Below, piece by piece: positions 1 through 8,112 of a stretch of 64,000 bases of DNA. The translations under genes and the position numbers were made by a program. The notes under the pieces are model-generated. The model saw only the letters and a list, made by a program, of their open reading frames with translations. It was not told where the DNA came from and did not search any database. Within the stretch, counting starts at the first letter, position 1. Each line of letters opens with the position of its first letter. The stretch comes from Hyphococcus luteus. GTDB lineage: Bacteria > Pseudomonadota > Alphaproteobacteria > Caulobacterales > Parvularculaceae. The stretch is taken from positions 992,001 through 1,056,000 of the forward strand of contig NZ_PJCH01000005.1 in the NCBI RefSeq assembly GCF_002943565.1, read 5' to 3'.

Positions 1-1
1 T

Positions 2-568
2 GTCATAGAACACATGTTCGAGGACGACGCGGCGTTTTACTTGAGCGAGGTCAAGCGCCTGCTGGAGCCGGGTGGAACCGTGCGGCTCGTCTGCCCGGAC
101 GCCGATCTTTATGTCGGCGCCTATGCGCGCCGGGATTGGCTGTTTTTCTTTCACTATCTGCAGGTGAAGACACAGCGGCTGAAAAAAGACATCATGGCGC
201 TCACCGAACAAGAGAAGAAGCGCGTCTGCGCCAAGTTCTTCCTGGAGTCCTTCAGCCTGCTGACCGCGCCTGGAAACCCGACTTCCCTGAAGCCGGCGCA
301 GTGCGTCGAATTCATCGAACAGTTCGACGATCTTTACGCCTGCCTCACCGAGGCGTCGAAACTCTCCTCGCGCGAAGTCAACGCCAAAGTCGGCGCCCAT
401 GTGAACTGGTTCAACGAGGACAAGCTGCGGCGCGCCATGGAAAAGGCCGGTTTCAAAAACATCCGCCGCTCGGGCTATCTGCAAAGCGCCGCGCCGGTCC
501 TGCGCGATCCGCGCTATTTCGACCGCACCGATTACGAGATGTCGCTTTACATGGAGGCGGACGCGTAA
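2..568 (+). CDS. Class I SAM-dependent methyltransferase, 5' end missing
   Basis: The reading frame is open from the left window edge, so the N-terminal SAM-binding glycine motif lies outside. What remains reads as the second half of a class I methyltransferase of the kind found in glycan loci: an EHMFEDD segment, then LLEPGGTVRLVCPD, which matches the post-motif II strand and helix of the family, and near the end a typical KLRRAMEKAGF segment. About 189 residues are visible. It ends 7 bp before the convergent sulfotransferase gene and sits at the edge of a capsule locus, so a glycan or nucleotide-sugar acceptor is possible, but the substrate cannot be read from the sequence. Confidence 0.75.
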   Translation, partial: VIEHMFEDDAAFYLSEVKRLLEPGGTVRLVCPDADLYVGAYARRDWLFFFHYLQVKTQRLKKDIMALTEQEKKRVCAKFFLESFSLLTAPGNPTSLKPAQCVEFIEQFDDLYACLTEASKLSSREVNAKVGAHVNWFNEDKLRRAMEKAGFKNIRRSGYLQSAAPVLRDPRYFDRTDYEMSLYMEADA

Positions 569-575
569 GGGGCGC

Positions 576-1262
576 TTACTCGTCGAAGGAGTAGCCGAAA
601 AAGCGGATGTCTTCCCCGTATAACTGCGCCACCGTGCGCCGGTCAGCGGCGTTGTAATAAGACATATAGTCTTTTCGCCGCGAGCGGTTCACATGACGGA
701 GTTCGATGTCCTTGTCGTAGCGCTGTTTAACAAGCGCTTTCAATAATTCGAAATCCTCCTCGATGCGTTCGAGGCGCATGATGAAATCCGGCATGAACCG
801 GCCGCGCGGAGAGAAGCATAGTTTCGTCTGCGGCATGACATGCACGTCGCGAATTTCGTCCCAGTTCGAGTCCAGCGCTGCGACATATTCCTCGAACGGC
901 ATCTTGTGGCGAAAGGCCGGGAATTTCTGCAGCCTCTTATGCATGGTCTTGCTCGCCACCTTGTCGGAGTAATGCGAGACGACGCGGTCCCAAGGGTTGC
1001 GGACGATCGTGAAGGTGAAGGTGCGCGGCGTGATCAGCTCGCTCTTGTCATAATTCCGGATGACGTTTGGCAGAAATTTCTTCTGTACGGAATCTTTTTC
1101 CGTAGCATCAGCCTTGCGCAAGTCTTCTTCCGTCAGGAATACCGACAAGGCCGCCAGGATGGAGCTGTTGCCGGCTTTCGGCATGGCGATGAAGACAAGA
1201 TCCGAATTCGGAATGGCGAAAATGGTTGGCTGCACAGTCAACTCGTTCCCTGGGTCATACAA
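576..1262 (-). CDS. Sulfotransferase family 2 protein
   Basis: This 228-residue protein has the two PAPS-binding signatures of carbohydrate sulfotransferases: PKAGNSS at residues 28-34 (5'-phosphosulfate loop) and RNPWDR at about 87-92 (3'-phosphate site). It should transfer sulfate from PAPS to a sugar hydroxyl, most likely in the cytoplasm before export by the adjacent ABC system; the substrate is inferred from context only. The start used is a TTG at 1262, the first possible start after an in-frame TGA; a GTG about nine codons further in is an alternative. It is convergent with the methyltransferase at 2-568 and lies 119 bp downstream of the leftward ABC exporter genes. Confidence 0.8.
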   Translation of the reverse strand: MYDPGNELTVQPTIFAIPNSDLVFIAMPKAGNSSILAALSVFLTEEDLRKADATEKDSVQKKFLPNVIRNYDKSELITPRTFTFTIVRNPWDRVVSHYSDKVASKTMHKRLQKFPAFRHKMPFEEYVAALDSNWDEIRDVHVMPQTKLCFSPRGRFMPDFIMRLERIEEDFELLKALVKQRYDKDIELRHVNRSRRKDYMSYYNAADRRTVAQLYGEDIRFFGYSFDE

Positions 1263-1381
1263 ACGCGCCCGACATCATCGAGCAAACAGCTTCTGCTCAT
1301 GCAATGAATTGGAATGAAGGCCCGGCGCCAACAATTCAGCAATGCAAATCAATGGGATAAAACCTAGGCAGGCGCGCCGGG

Positions 1382-2134
1382 TCAGTCAATGAGCTTGGGT
1401 TCGCGCCGCTCGAGCTTGGCGAGGACCTCTTCAGGCGGTCCCAGCGCGCGGACCCGCCCGCGATTGAGCCACAACACCTTGTTGCATTCGCTCTGGATGA
1501 GTTTGTGATTATGGGTCGCGAGCACGAGAATGCCGGCCTGGTCCACCAATTCGCGCATTCTTTCCCGCGCTTTTCTCCGAAATTCCGTGTCGCCGGCGCC
1601 GAGCCATTCGTCCATCAGCAGGATTTCCGGCGTGAACGCTGTGCCGCAGGCGAATTTCAGCCGCATCGCCATGCCGCTCGAATAGGTGCGCACCGGCAAA
1701 TCGATAAACGGGCCGAGTTCTGCGAAGTCGGCGATCTCGTCGGCCTTCGCGCGGATCTCGCGCAAGGAGCGTCCGGCGGCGAGCCCCATCAGTTCGATAT
1801 TGCGCCGGCCCGTCGCTTCGCGCTGCATGCCGATGCCGACATTGAAGAGCGAGGCGATGTTGCCCGAAACGGAAACCCGGCCGAGCGACGGCTCGTAGAC
1901 GCCCGCCATGACGCGCAGGAGCGTCGACTTGCCTGAGCCGTTGCGCCCCACAAGCCCCAGCCGGTCGCCGTCGCGCAGATCGAGCGACAGATCGGAAAAA
2001 GCGACGACGCTGCTGCGGCCCTTTTGGGTGACGACATTCGATCCGGGCTTGCGCGTGTTGGCCGGCGTTCCGCCGGGCGTGCGGCCCAGCAAAGGATAGG
2101 CGACCGTAACGTTCTCAAGAAGGATGCGCGCCAT
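1382..2134 (-). CDS. kpsT: Polysaccharide ABC exporter, ATP-binding subunit (KpsT/Wzt type)
   Basis: The 250-residue ATPase energises export of a finished polysaccharide across the inner membrane. Walker A is GRNGSGKS at residues 63-70, the ABC signature is YSSGM at 151-155, and Walker B is ILLMDE at 171-176. The stretch MDEWLGAGD is characteristic of the KpsT/RfbB/Wzt group. There is no extra C-terminal carbohydrate-binding domain as in long Wzt proteins, so the short KpsT-like form fits better. It starts 3 bp after the permease stop, so the two are co-translated. The Kdo genes and a KpsC/KpsS-like protein next door suit a group 2/3 capsule exporter. The symbol is by family; the exact glycan is unknown. 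Confidence 0.88.
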   Translation of the reverse strand: MARILLENVTVAYPLLGRTPGGTPANTRKPGSNVVTQKGRSSVVAFSDLSLDLRDGDRLGLVGRNGSGKSTLLRVMAGVYEPSLGRVSVSGNIASLFNVGIGMQREATGRRNIELMGLAAGRSLREIRAKADEIADFAELGPFIDLPVRTYSSGMAMRLKFACGTAFTPEILLMDEWLGAGDTEFRRKARERMRELVDQAGILVLATHNHKLIQSECNKVLWLNRGRVRALGPPEEVLAKLERREPKLID

Positions 2135-2137
2135 TAC

Positions 2138-2953
2138 TCAAACCCAGAAAGCGATTTTGGCGCGCGCATAAGCGAAAAACAGGAACGCCGTCAATGATCC
2201 CGCGGCGGTGATGGCGAGGACGACGGACAGGCTGTCGAACGGAATCGTTCCATAGAGCACCGGATCGCGAAAGATGAACAGGAAGTGGGCGAAGGGATTG
2301 TACATCAGGTACTTGGCCAGTTCGCCCATGCGGTCGGGATGCCAGAAAATCGGCGTCAGGAAAAACATCATCCGCATGATGGTGGAAACAAGGTGACTCA
2401 AATCGCGAAACCGCGCGGAGAGCATCGACAACAGCATCACCGCCCACAGGCCGTTGATGAGAAACAGGAGGCTGGCGGGGAAGAGGAAAAACGCTGCGGG
2501 CGTCAGCCGGACGCCGCTGGCGATCAAGGTTACAATCACCACCAGCGAGTTGAGGAGCGTAATGATGGAAACCCGCGTTACGGTTTTAAAAAAGAAAACA
2601 AAATAGGGGATGCGGCCGCCCTTGATCCAGTTCTGCGCGCCGGTGACGGCCGAACACCCTTCGCCGACGGCTGAGGCGATGAAGCTCCAGGCGAGAAAAC
2701 CGAGCGCCACATAAGGAGCGAAGGACCGCACGTCTCCTCCGCCCAGCGGCAGAAAGATAAGGACCTTGATGCCGAGAAACACGGCGAAGGACACTAGAAC
2801 CCAGACAAGCCCGAGATAAGAGCGCCGGTAAGAATTGCGAATATCCTCGAGCGCCAGCGATATCCATAGATTCGCCTCGGAAACGCTCTGCGAAATATCT
2901 GCGAGCGCAGCCTCGAATTTGTTGCTTTCCGTGCTGAACGCCGTCTGTCTCAT
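2138..2953 (-). CDS. kpsM: Polysaccharide ABC exporter, permease subunit (KpsM/Wzm type)
   Basis: An ABC-2 type membrane protein of 271 residues with about six hydrophobic helices and the N-terminal amphipathic segment ending in NSYRRSYLGLVWVL that is typical of KpsM/Wzm/TagG permeases. It forms the channel half of the exporter with the ATPase immediately downstream (3 bp gap). I chose the ATG at 2953, which has GGAA about 8 bases upstream; a TTG four codons earlier (2965) has no visible ribosome site. The gene is first in a leftward pair, with about 110 bp of non-coding sequence before it. Confidence 0.87.
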   Translation of the reverse strand: MRQTAFSTESNKFEAALADISQSVSEANLWISLALEDIRNSYRRSYLGLVWVLVSFAVFLGIKVLIFLPLGGGDVRSFAPYVALGFLAWSFIASAVGEGCSAVTGAQNWIKGGRIPYFVFFFKTVTRVSIITLLNSLVVIVTLIASGVRLTPAAFFLFPASLLFLINGLWAVMLLSMLSARFRDLSHLVSTIMRMMFFLTPIFWHPDRMGELAKYLMYNPFAHFLFIFRDPVLYGTIPFDSLSVVLAITAAGSLTAFLFFAYARAKIAFWV

Positions 2954-3063
2954 CGTTCGTTCCAATCAAAGGCGCCGGCAGGCGCGGTGAAGCTTATTTA
3001 TCGAATCTGACGGAATGGCAAAGTCCTTATCGACGCGCCGGATTCGTCTCGTGCGGGAGCAGC

Positions 3064-3669
3064 CTAATTTCTGAGGTTCCAGGCGACGACGCGCGCGCCG
3101 CCGCCGGGTCCGATCCGCACGACGCCGTAAGCGGCGGTTTTGAGTTTTTGCGGGAAATCGCCGTCTTTTTCATCGGCCGCGGCGAGCGCGAAACGCGCGA
3201 CGCCATTGGAGGTGACGGCGAGAACCGGTCCCGGCCCGCCCGCGAGCTTTTCGAAAAACGCCCGCCAGCTTCCCGTCAGCGCCGCCGGATCGACCCGCCA
3301 GCCGGGCGGCGGCGCGGCGCTTTCCTCCCATGCGGCCAAAGCGTCGGCGCCGATGCGCGCGACGACCTCTTCCTCGGGCTTGCCTTCGTCCGGTCCGTAA
3401 TGGATTTCGGTGAGGCTTTCTTCCGTCTCGATGGCGGGCGGCGCGTCTTGCGCGGCGCAAACCCGCCTTGCGGTCTCCATGGTGCGCTTCAAAGGCGCGG
3501 CGAAAATGCGGGAGAACCCGCCGAACCGTTCGGCGAGCGCGCGCCCGACCGCGTCCGCCTGCTCGCGTCCCGAGCCAGAGAGCGGCAGGTCCGTGCCCGC
3601 GCCTACGCGCAAGACCGCGTCGCCTTTGTCGAAAGTGTTGCCGTGGCGCAGGATGACGAGGTCAGGCAT
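3064..3669 (-). CDS. Histidine phosphatase family protein coupled to kdsB
   Basis: A 201-residue phosphoglycerate-mutase-like (histidine phosphatase) protein. The catalytic RHG is at residues 8-10, and the characteristic LPLSGSGREQA segment follows. The start at 3669 puts RHG at its usual distance from the N-terminus and makes the gene overlap the kdsB stop codon by 8 bp, so it is almost certainly translated together with kdsB. Longer starts up to 3708 are possible but would lie further inside kdsB. Known members dephosphorylate sugar phosphates or small metabolites. Because no HAD-type kdsC is present beside kdsA and kdsB, it may act on Kdo-8-phosphate; that is inference. Confidence 0.8.
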   Translation of the reverse strand: MPDLVILRHGNTFDKGDAVLRVGAGTDLPLSGSGREQADAVGRALAERFGGFSRIFAAPLKRTMETARRVCAAQDAPPAIETEESLTEIHYGPDEGKPEEEVVARIGADALAAWEESAAPPPGWRVDPAALTGSWRAFFEKLAGGPGPVLAVTSNGVARFALAAADEKDGDFPQKLKTAAYGVVRIGPGGGARVVAWNLRN

Positions 3670-4501
3670 CGGCGAAATACTCCGCATCCGGATCGCCATG
3701 GGCCGCAATCAGCGCTTCGACCCGCGCCAGATCTTCGGCCGTGTCGACGCCGCTCGAAGACACCGCCGGCGCGTCCACAAGCACGCAGCGGATGGTCATG
3801 CCGTTTTCCAGAAGACGCAGTTGCTCCAGGCCCTCGAGTTCTTCGTAGCGCGAAGGGGGAAGCTCCGTGAACTTTTTCAGGGCGGCGTAGCGGAAGCCGT
3901 AAAGGCCGATATGGCGATAGACGGGCGATGTTTCGCTTTGCTCGCGCAGCGCCGCCTCCTTGCGCATCGCCGGCTGGATCGATTTCGAAAACCACAGCGC
4001 GTTCCCGTCCGGCCCGATGAGGCAGGTGGTGCCGCTGAAGGGCGTCGTCTCCTTCGCCTTGCGCAAGGCGTCGAGTCCCCTCCAGTCGAGCTGGATGCAG
4101 GGCGTCGCCGCATCGGCGTCGCTCTCTTCGAGGGCGCGGATCACCGCCGTTATGTGGCCGACCGGCGTGAAGGGGGCGTCGCCCTGTAGATTGACAACGA
4201 TGTCGGGGCGGGTCTGCATCGCATTGGCGGCGGCCAGCGCCCGGTCGGACCCGCTGGCCAGCGCCGGATCGGTCATCACCGCAGGGATGCCGGTTTTGTT
4301 GCAATGATCCATGATGCGTTGATCGTCGGTGGCGACCGCATAGGCCGCCTTGTCGATGCCGGCCTCTTCGATGGCGCAGGCGGCGGCGCGGGCGCGGGCC
4401 GCCACGCGATCCAGCATGGTCCGCCCGGCGATTTTCGCCAGGGGTTTGCCGGGAAAGCGCGTCGAGCCGTATCGCGCGGGCACGACAATAAGAACAGACA
4501 T
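3662..4501 (-). CDS. kdsB: 3-deoxy-manno-octulosonate cytidylyltransferase (CMP-Kdo synthetase)
   Basis: KdsB activates Kdo with CTP to give CMP-Kdo, the donor for lipid A inner core and for Kdo linkers of capsules. The N-terminal nucleotide-binding motif PARYGSTRFPGKPL begins at residue 8, and NLQGDAPF and YRHIGLYGFR, both conserved in KdsB, are present. At 279 residues it is some 30 longer than the E. coli enzyme. It is divergent from kdsA across about 190 bp, and its stop overlaps the start of the histidine phosphatase by 8 bp, so the two form one leftward unit. Confidence 0.93.
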   Translation of the reverse strand: MSVLIVVPARYGSTRFPGKPLAKIAGRTMLDRVAARARAAACAIEEAGIDKAAYAVATDDQRIMDHCNKTGIPAVMTDPALASGSDRALAAANAMQTRPDIVVNLQGDAPFTPVGHITAVIRALEESDADAATPCIQLDWRGLDALRKAKETTPFSGTTCLIGPDGNALWFSKSIQPAMRKEAALREQSETSPVYRHIGLYGFRYAALKKFTELPPSRYEELEGLEQLRLLENGMTIRCVLVDAPAVSSSGVDTAEDLARVEALIAAHGDPDAEYFADA

Positions 4502-4676
4502 CGCGAAATCGTCCTTTGGGAAGCGGCCTCAGCCACTTCCTGTTAGGGGATCGCAGCCCTCATGGCCAGACTTGCGGCGGGCCGCGCCAAATTGATTCCC
4601 CATGGCCAATCAGATAGGTCTCTTGGCAAGCATGGGGCGGCGCCCGCCCGAGCCCCGCAACGCCTCCAATCCTCAC

Positions 4677-4681
4677 AGGAG
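4677..4681 (+). promoter_or_regulatory. Ribosome binding site that sets the kdsA start
   Basis: AGGAG at these bases lies 7 bp ahead of an in-frame TTG at 4689. This decides in favour of a TTG start for kdsA over the upstream ATG at 4602, which has no comparable site and would add 29 residues unlike the KdsA family. Confidence 0.65.
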
Positions 4682-4688
4682 TCCCGTC

Positions 4689-5540
4689 TTGTTGACCTTG
4701 AAAGAATATGGCTGGTCCATCGGCCCCGGCGCGCCGCTCGCGGTGATCGCCGGCATCAATGTGCTCGAAGACCTCGATCTCGCCCTGACGATCGGGAGCG
4801 CGCTCAAAGAAAGCTGCGCCGCGCTCGGCCTGCCTTACATGTTCAAGGCGAGCTTCGACAAGGCGAACCGCTCGTCGATCAAATCCTATCGCGGGCCCGG
4901 CCTCGATCAGGGCCTTGAGCAGCTCGCCGCGGTCAAGGAAAAACTCGGCGTTCCGGTCTGCACCGACATTCACGAACCGGATCAGGCGGCGCGCGTCGCC
5001 GAGATTGCGGACCTAATCCAGATCCCCGCCTTTCTGTGCCGCCAGACAGATCTCGTGCGCGCCGTCGCCGAGGCGGCGGAGGCGAAGGACAAGCTGATCC
5101 AGGTGAAAAAGGCGCAGTTCCTGGCGCCTTGGGATTGCAAAAACATCGTCTCGAAAATCGGCGAGGTGACAAAGACAGAGCGCGTGATCCTGTGCGAGCG
5201 CGGCGCGAGCTTCGGCTACAACAATCTCGTCGTCGACATGCTGGGCATTGGCGAGATGAAAAAGCTGGGGACCCCGGTGACCATCGACGCCACCCATGCG
5301 GTGCAATTGCCCGGCGCCGATCCGCGCACCGCCGGCGCGTCCACCGGTGGGCGGCGCGAGGGCGTGGCGGTGATCGCCAGATCGGCGGTGGCCGCCGGCG
5401 CCGACGGCGTCTTCCTCGAATTCCACACCGATCCCGACAAGGCGCTTTGCGACGGGCCGTCCTGCCTCGCCATCGAGACGGCGAAACCGCTTTTGACGAC
5501 GCTGAAGCAGCTCCACGAGATCACTGCGGCGGCCTCCTGA
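4689..5540 (+). CDS. kdsA: 3-deoxy-8-phosphooctulonate synthase (Kdo-8-P synthase)
   Basis: KdsA condenses arabinose-5-phosphate with phosphoenolpyruvate to give Kdo-8-phosphate. Clear family blocks are KASFDKANRSS, YRGPGL, TDIHEP, QIPAFLCRQTDL, CERGASFGYNNLVVDML and the C-terminal HTDPDKALCDGP. With the TTG start at 4689 the protein has 283 residues, essentially the length of E. coli KdsA (284); starting at the ATG at 4602 would give 312. The gene is divergent from kdsB and is followed after 16 bp by the KpsC/KpsS-like gene, probably in the same transcript. Confidence 0.93.
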   Translation: MLTLKEYGWSIGPGAPLAVIAGINVLEDLDLALTIGSALKESCAALGLPYMFKASFDKANRSSIKSYRGPGLDQGLEQLAAVKEKLGVPVCTDIHEPDQAARVAEIADLIQIPAFLCRQTDLVRAVAEAAEAKDKLIQVKKAQFLAPWDCKNIVSKIGEVTKTERVILCERGASFGYNNLVVDMLGIGEMKKLGTPVTIDATHAVQLPGADPRTAGASTGGRREGVAVIARSAVAAGADGVFLEFHTDPDKALCDGPSCLAIETAKPLLTTLKQLHEITAAAS

Positions 5541-5556
5541 CGGCGGGGCGAAAGGC

Positions 5557-7284
5557 ATGGGCGCCGCATCCCTCTCCCGCTACGCCGACCATCTTTCCGC
5601 CGCGCTTCGGAACCTGCCGGCGATGCTGCGCGTCAAGGCCTCGGGGCTTTTCGACGCCGAAGACTACAAGCGGGTCAATCCCGAATGCGATTTCGGCGCC
5701 TTGCGGTGTCTGTGGCACTGGGTCCGCCACGGTTATCCGGAAGGGCGCATCCCCAGCGAATCGCCGGTGACGAACTGGCTTTTGCCCCATGTGACGAGCG
5801 GCGATATTTCCCTGCGCGCTGCAAAAGACGTGAGTCGCGCCGGGCGCGGCGAGGATTTGCGCGCAGCGAGCGCGGCGGCGGGGCTCGACCTCAGCGAGCT
5901 CGACTATCTCGACAGTTATCTGCATTGCGATTTCGAGGCGGCGGCGCGCCATCTCGAAAAGACAAGCGGCCTTTTCTATCTGCGAGCCGTCCATCAGGCC
6001 CTCAGGGCGATGCCGGCGATCGACAATTTTCGGCCGGCTTACGAAAAGATCCTCGCCGACCCGGCTTGCGCGCCCGAACGGCTCTCCGCGCCGGACATGA
6101 CGCGCCTGCGCAATATCGCCTTCGCCGCCGGCGCGCCCTGGGCGCAGATCGCGCGCTACAACCGGCCAATCGCACAAGCCTCGCCGGCGCCGGCCATCGA
6201 TCCCGGCTGGGAGATTTTTTCCGCCGTCGCCGGCGACAATGCCGTTTCCGCTGAGGCCTTCACCAGCATCACGCTTGAGGGCGAGGCCTTCGCGAAGCGG
6301 CCCGCTATGCCGGACGACGCAATTCTCTTCATGCCGGACGATGCGCTCTGGCGGGCCGCGGGCGAGAATGAAAAGCTGATCCGCGAGGCGTTCAAGCTGA
6401 CGGCCCGGCGCATCCTCGCCAGCGGCGCCGGCGCCGTTGTCCTGCCCGCGCCGTTTACGCGCGATTTGTCGGCGGTCGACCTGCCGCCTTTCCGCGTCGT
6501 TTCCTATCACACCTATGCGGCGGACCGGCCGGAGATGCTGCATTACAAAGAATCGAGCCTGCGCGGCGTCTTTTTCTTCGATGCGAAAGGCTATAGCGGC
6601 GCGTCGGCCGCCGGCGACGCGCGTTTTGCCGATAGGCCGGTCAATCGCGATCTCGTCGCGAGGATGCGCGAGCGCTACCAGTCATCCGACATGACCAAAT
6701 ACAGGCCTGCGCCGTCTGAGGAAACGCAAGGCTTTGACGCGCCCGAAGACTATGTCTTCGTTCCCTTGCAGGTGCTCGACGATTCCTCGCAACGCTGGCA
6801 GGCGCTGCAATCCTGGCGATTGCTGGAGATCGCGGCGGATTATTATGCGGGCTCCGCCACAAAAGTCGTCGCCAAGCGCCACCCTTACGATCGCACGCCG
6901 TTTACCAGGGAGCTGCTCGCTCGCCTGGCTGGCGAGCACAAGATTATCGTTACGGATGAGCCGATCCAAAAGCTGCTTGCCGGGGCGAAGGCAGTTTGTG
7001 TGGCGAATTCCGGCGTTGGTTTTGAGGCGCTTTTGTACGGCAAGCCGGTCGTCAGCACCGGGCGCAGTGAATATCATGCCTGCACTTATTTTTGCGAAGA
7101 CAAGACGCAGGTCGCCGCCGCGCTTGAAGCGATCGGGCGCGCGGACGGCAATCCGAAAGAAGAAGAAACCGTGCGCTATCTGTCGGGGTTTTTCGAAACC
7201 GCCGCCTTCGAGGTCGGCGCGGACGGGAGCGGCCGGCTGGAGGGCGGATTCGGCGCGCTTGACCGGCATCTGCGCCGCTCATGA
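5557..7284 (+). CDS. Capsular polysaccharide synthesis protein, KpsC/KpsS-like Kdo transferase family
   Basis: A 575-residue protein whose C-terminal part has the hallmarks of the Capsule_synth family: FVPLQVLDDSS, a KRHPYD segment, and near residues 478-500 the pattern ANSGVGFEALLYGKPVV, where the NSGVGFEALL..GKPV core is conserved in KpsC and KpsS. Characterised members are beta-Kdo transferases that build the Kdo linker on lysophosphatidylglycerol. The N-terminal ~350 residues are not recognisable to me and may contact the acceptor. It follows kdsA by 16 bp and is convergent with rfbC. The family is clear; the precise linkage made is inferred. Confidence 0.75.
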   Translation: MGAASLSRYADHLSAALRNLPAMLRVKASGLFDAEDYKRVNPECDFGALRCLWHWVRHGYPEGRIPSESPVTNWLLPHVTSGDISLRAAKDVSRAGRGEDLRAASAAAGLDLSELDYLDSYLHCDFEAAARHLEKTSGLFYLRAVHQALRAMPAIDNFRPAYEKILADPACAPERLSAPDMTRLRNIAFAAGAPWAQIARYNRPIAQASPAPAIDPGWEIFSAVAGDNAVSAEAFTSITLEGEAFAKRPAMPDDAILFMPDDALWRAAGENEKLIREAFKLTARRILASGAGAVVLPAPFTRDLSAVDLPPFRVVSYHTYAADRPEMLHYKESSLRGVFFFDAKGYSGASAAGDARFADRPVNRDLVARMRERYQSSDMTKYRPAPSEETQGFDAPEDYVFVPLQVLDDSSQRWQALQSWRLLEIAADYYAGSATKVVAKRHPYDRTPFTRELLARLAGEHKIIVTDEPIQKLLAGAKAVCVANSGVGFEALLYGKPVVSTGRSEYHACTYFCEDKTQVAAALEAIGRADGNPKEEETVRYLSGFFETAAFEVGADGSGRLEGGFGALDRHLRRS

Positions 7285-7303
7285 GGCGCGCCGTTAGCCG
7301 CCT

Positions 7304-7855
7304 TTAAAAAGGCGATGTGAAGTCGGCCCAGCCCGGCGCTCCGGCGTCCTTAGCCGAAAGCGAGACCTCGCTTTCTTCAAAGCCCCAATCGATGGCGAGG
7401 GCCGGATCGTTCCATCTGACCGAGCCGTCGCTGGCGCCGTCGTAAAAGGCGTCGACCTTGTAGGCGACCTCCGTATCGGGCTCGAGCGTGACGAAGCCGT
7501 GGAGGAAGCCTCTGGGCACGAAGATCTGCCTGCCGTTTTCGGCGGAGAGCTCGGCCTTCACCCATTGGCCGAAAGTGGGCGAGGCTTTGCGGGCGTCGAC
7601 GGCGACGTCGATGATCGAGCCGCGCAAGACCCGCACCAGTTTCGACTGGGCGTGGGGCGGCGCCTGGTAATGGAGGCCGCGCAACGTGCCTTTTTGCGCC
7701 GAATAGGAGTGGTTGTCCTGGACGAAATCAACGTCGATCCCGGCCTCTTTGAAGGCGCGGGCGTTGTAGGTCTCGGAAAAGAATCCCCGGTCGTCGGAAA
7801 AGCGCCGTGGCGTGATGACCTTTACTTCAGGAATTTCAAGACTGTGGACGTCCAT
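7304..7855 (-). CDS. rfbC: dTDP-4-dehydrorhamnose 3,5-epimerase
   Basis: An RmlC-type cupin epimerase of 183 residues, the usual length. The catalytic histidine is H62 in RGLHYQ, preceded by the invariant DDRGFFSETYN and QDNHSYS segments and followed by FVPRGFLHGF. It converts dTDP-4-keto-6-deoxyglucose to dTDP-4-keto-rhamnose. The partner genes rfbA, rfbB and rfbD are not in the window, so either they lie elsewhere or the product serves another deoxysugar route. It ends 19 bp from the end of the convergent capsule gene. Confidence 0.93.
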   Translation of the reverse strand: MDVHSLEIPEVKVITPRRFSDDRGFFSETYNARAFKEAGIDVDFVQDNHSYSAQKGTLRGLHYQAPPHAQSKLVRVLRGSIIDVAVDARKASPTFGQWVKAELSAENGRQIFVPRGFLHGFVTLEPDTEVAYKVDAFYDGASDGSVRWNDPALAIDWGFEESEVSLSAKDAGAPGWADFTSPF

Positions 7856-8023
7856 CGGGGCCTCTCTTGCAGATTTTCCCCCATCAAGCCCAGCCCGTTG
7901 GCGATTGCAAGCCGGGCGGAATCGCCCCCGGAATTCCTCTTGAAATCACGCGGTGGAAAATTTCCCCGTGTCGTCCCCAAAACAATCCCCAGCCTTTGGG
8001 GAAGGCTATTTGAAAACAAGAAC

Positions 8024-8039
8024 CCACATCATCTTGCGA
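8024..8039. promoter_or_regulatory. NrdR box 1 (candidate)
   Basis: This 16 bp site matches the NrdR consensus acaCwAtATaTwGtgt at C4, W5, A8, T9, T11, W12 and G13, with a mismatch at A6. It lies exactly 32 bp upstream of a better box at 8056, the three-turn phasing that paired NrdR sites use. NrdR is the ATP-cone repressor of ribonucleotide reductase genes. Confidence 0.6.
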
Positions 8040-8055
8040 TATGCCTCAAAACAAA

Positions 8056-8071
8056 TCACAAGATATAGGCA
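8056..8071. promoter_or_regulatory. NrdR box 2 (candidate)
   Basis: This 16 bp site matches every strongly conserved position of the NrdR consensus (C4, W5, A6, A8, T9, T11, W12, G13). It starts 32 bp after box 1 and ends 41 bp before the preferred nrdB start at 8113. If translation began at 8041 the box would be inside the coding region, which argues for the later start. Confidence 0.68.
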
Positions 8072-8112
8072 ACATCCCGTCCACCCCATGCTCATTGCAG
8101 GACCTTCGAAAA

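Noticed and set aside
8041-8112. Upstream ATG for nrdB
   Set aside because: No ribosome site, and it would put a NrdR box in the coding sequence.
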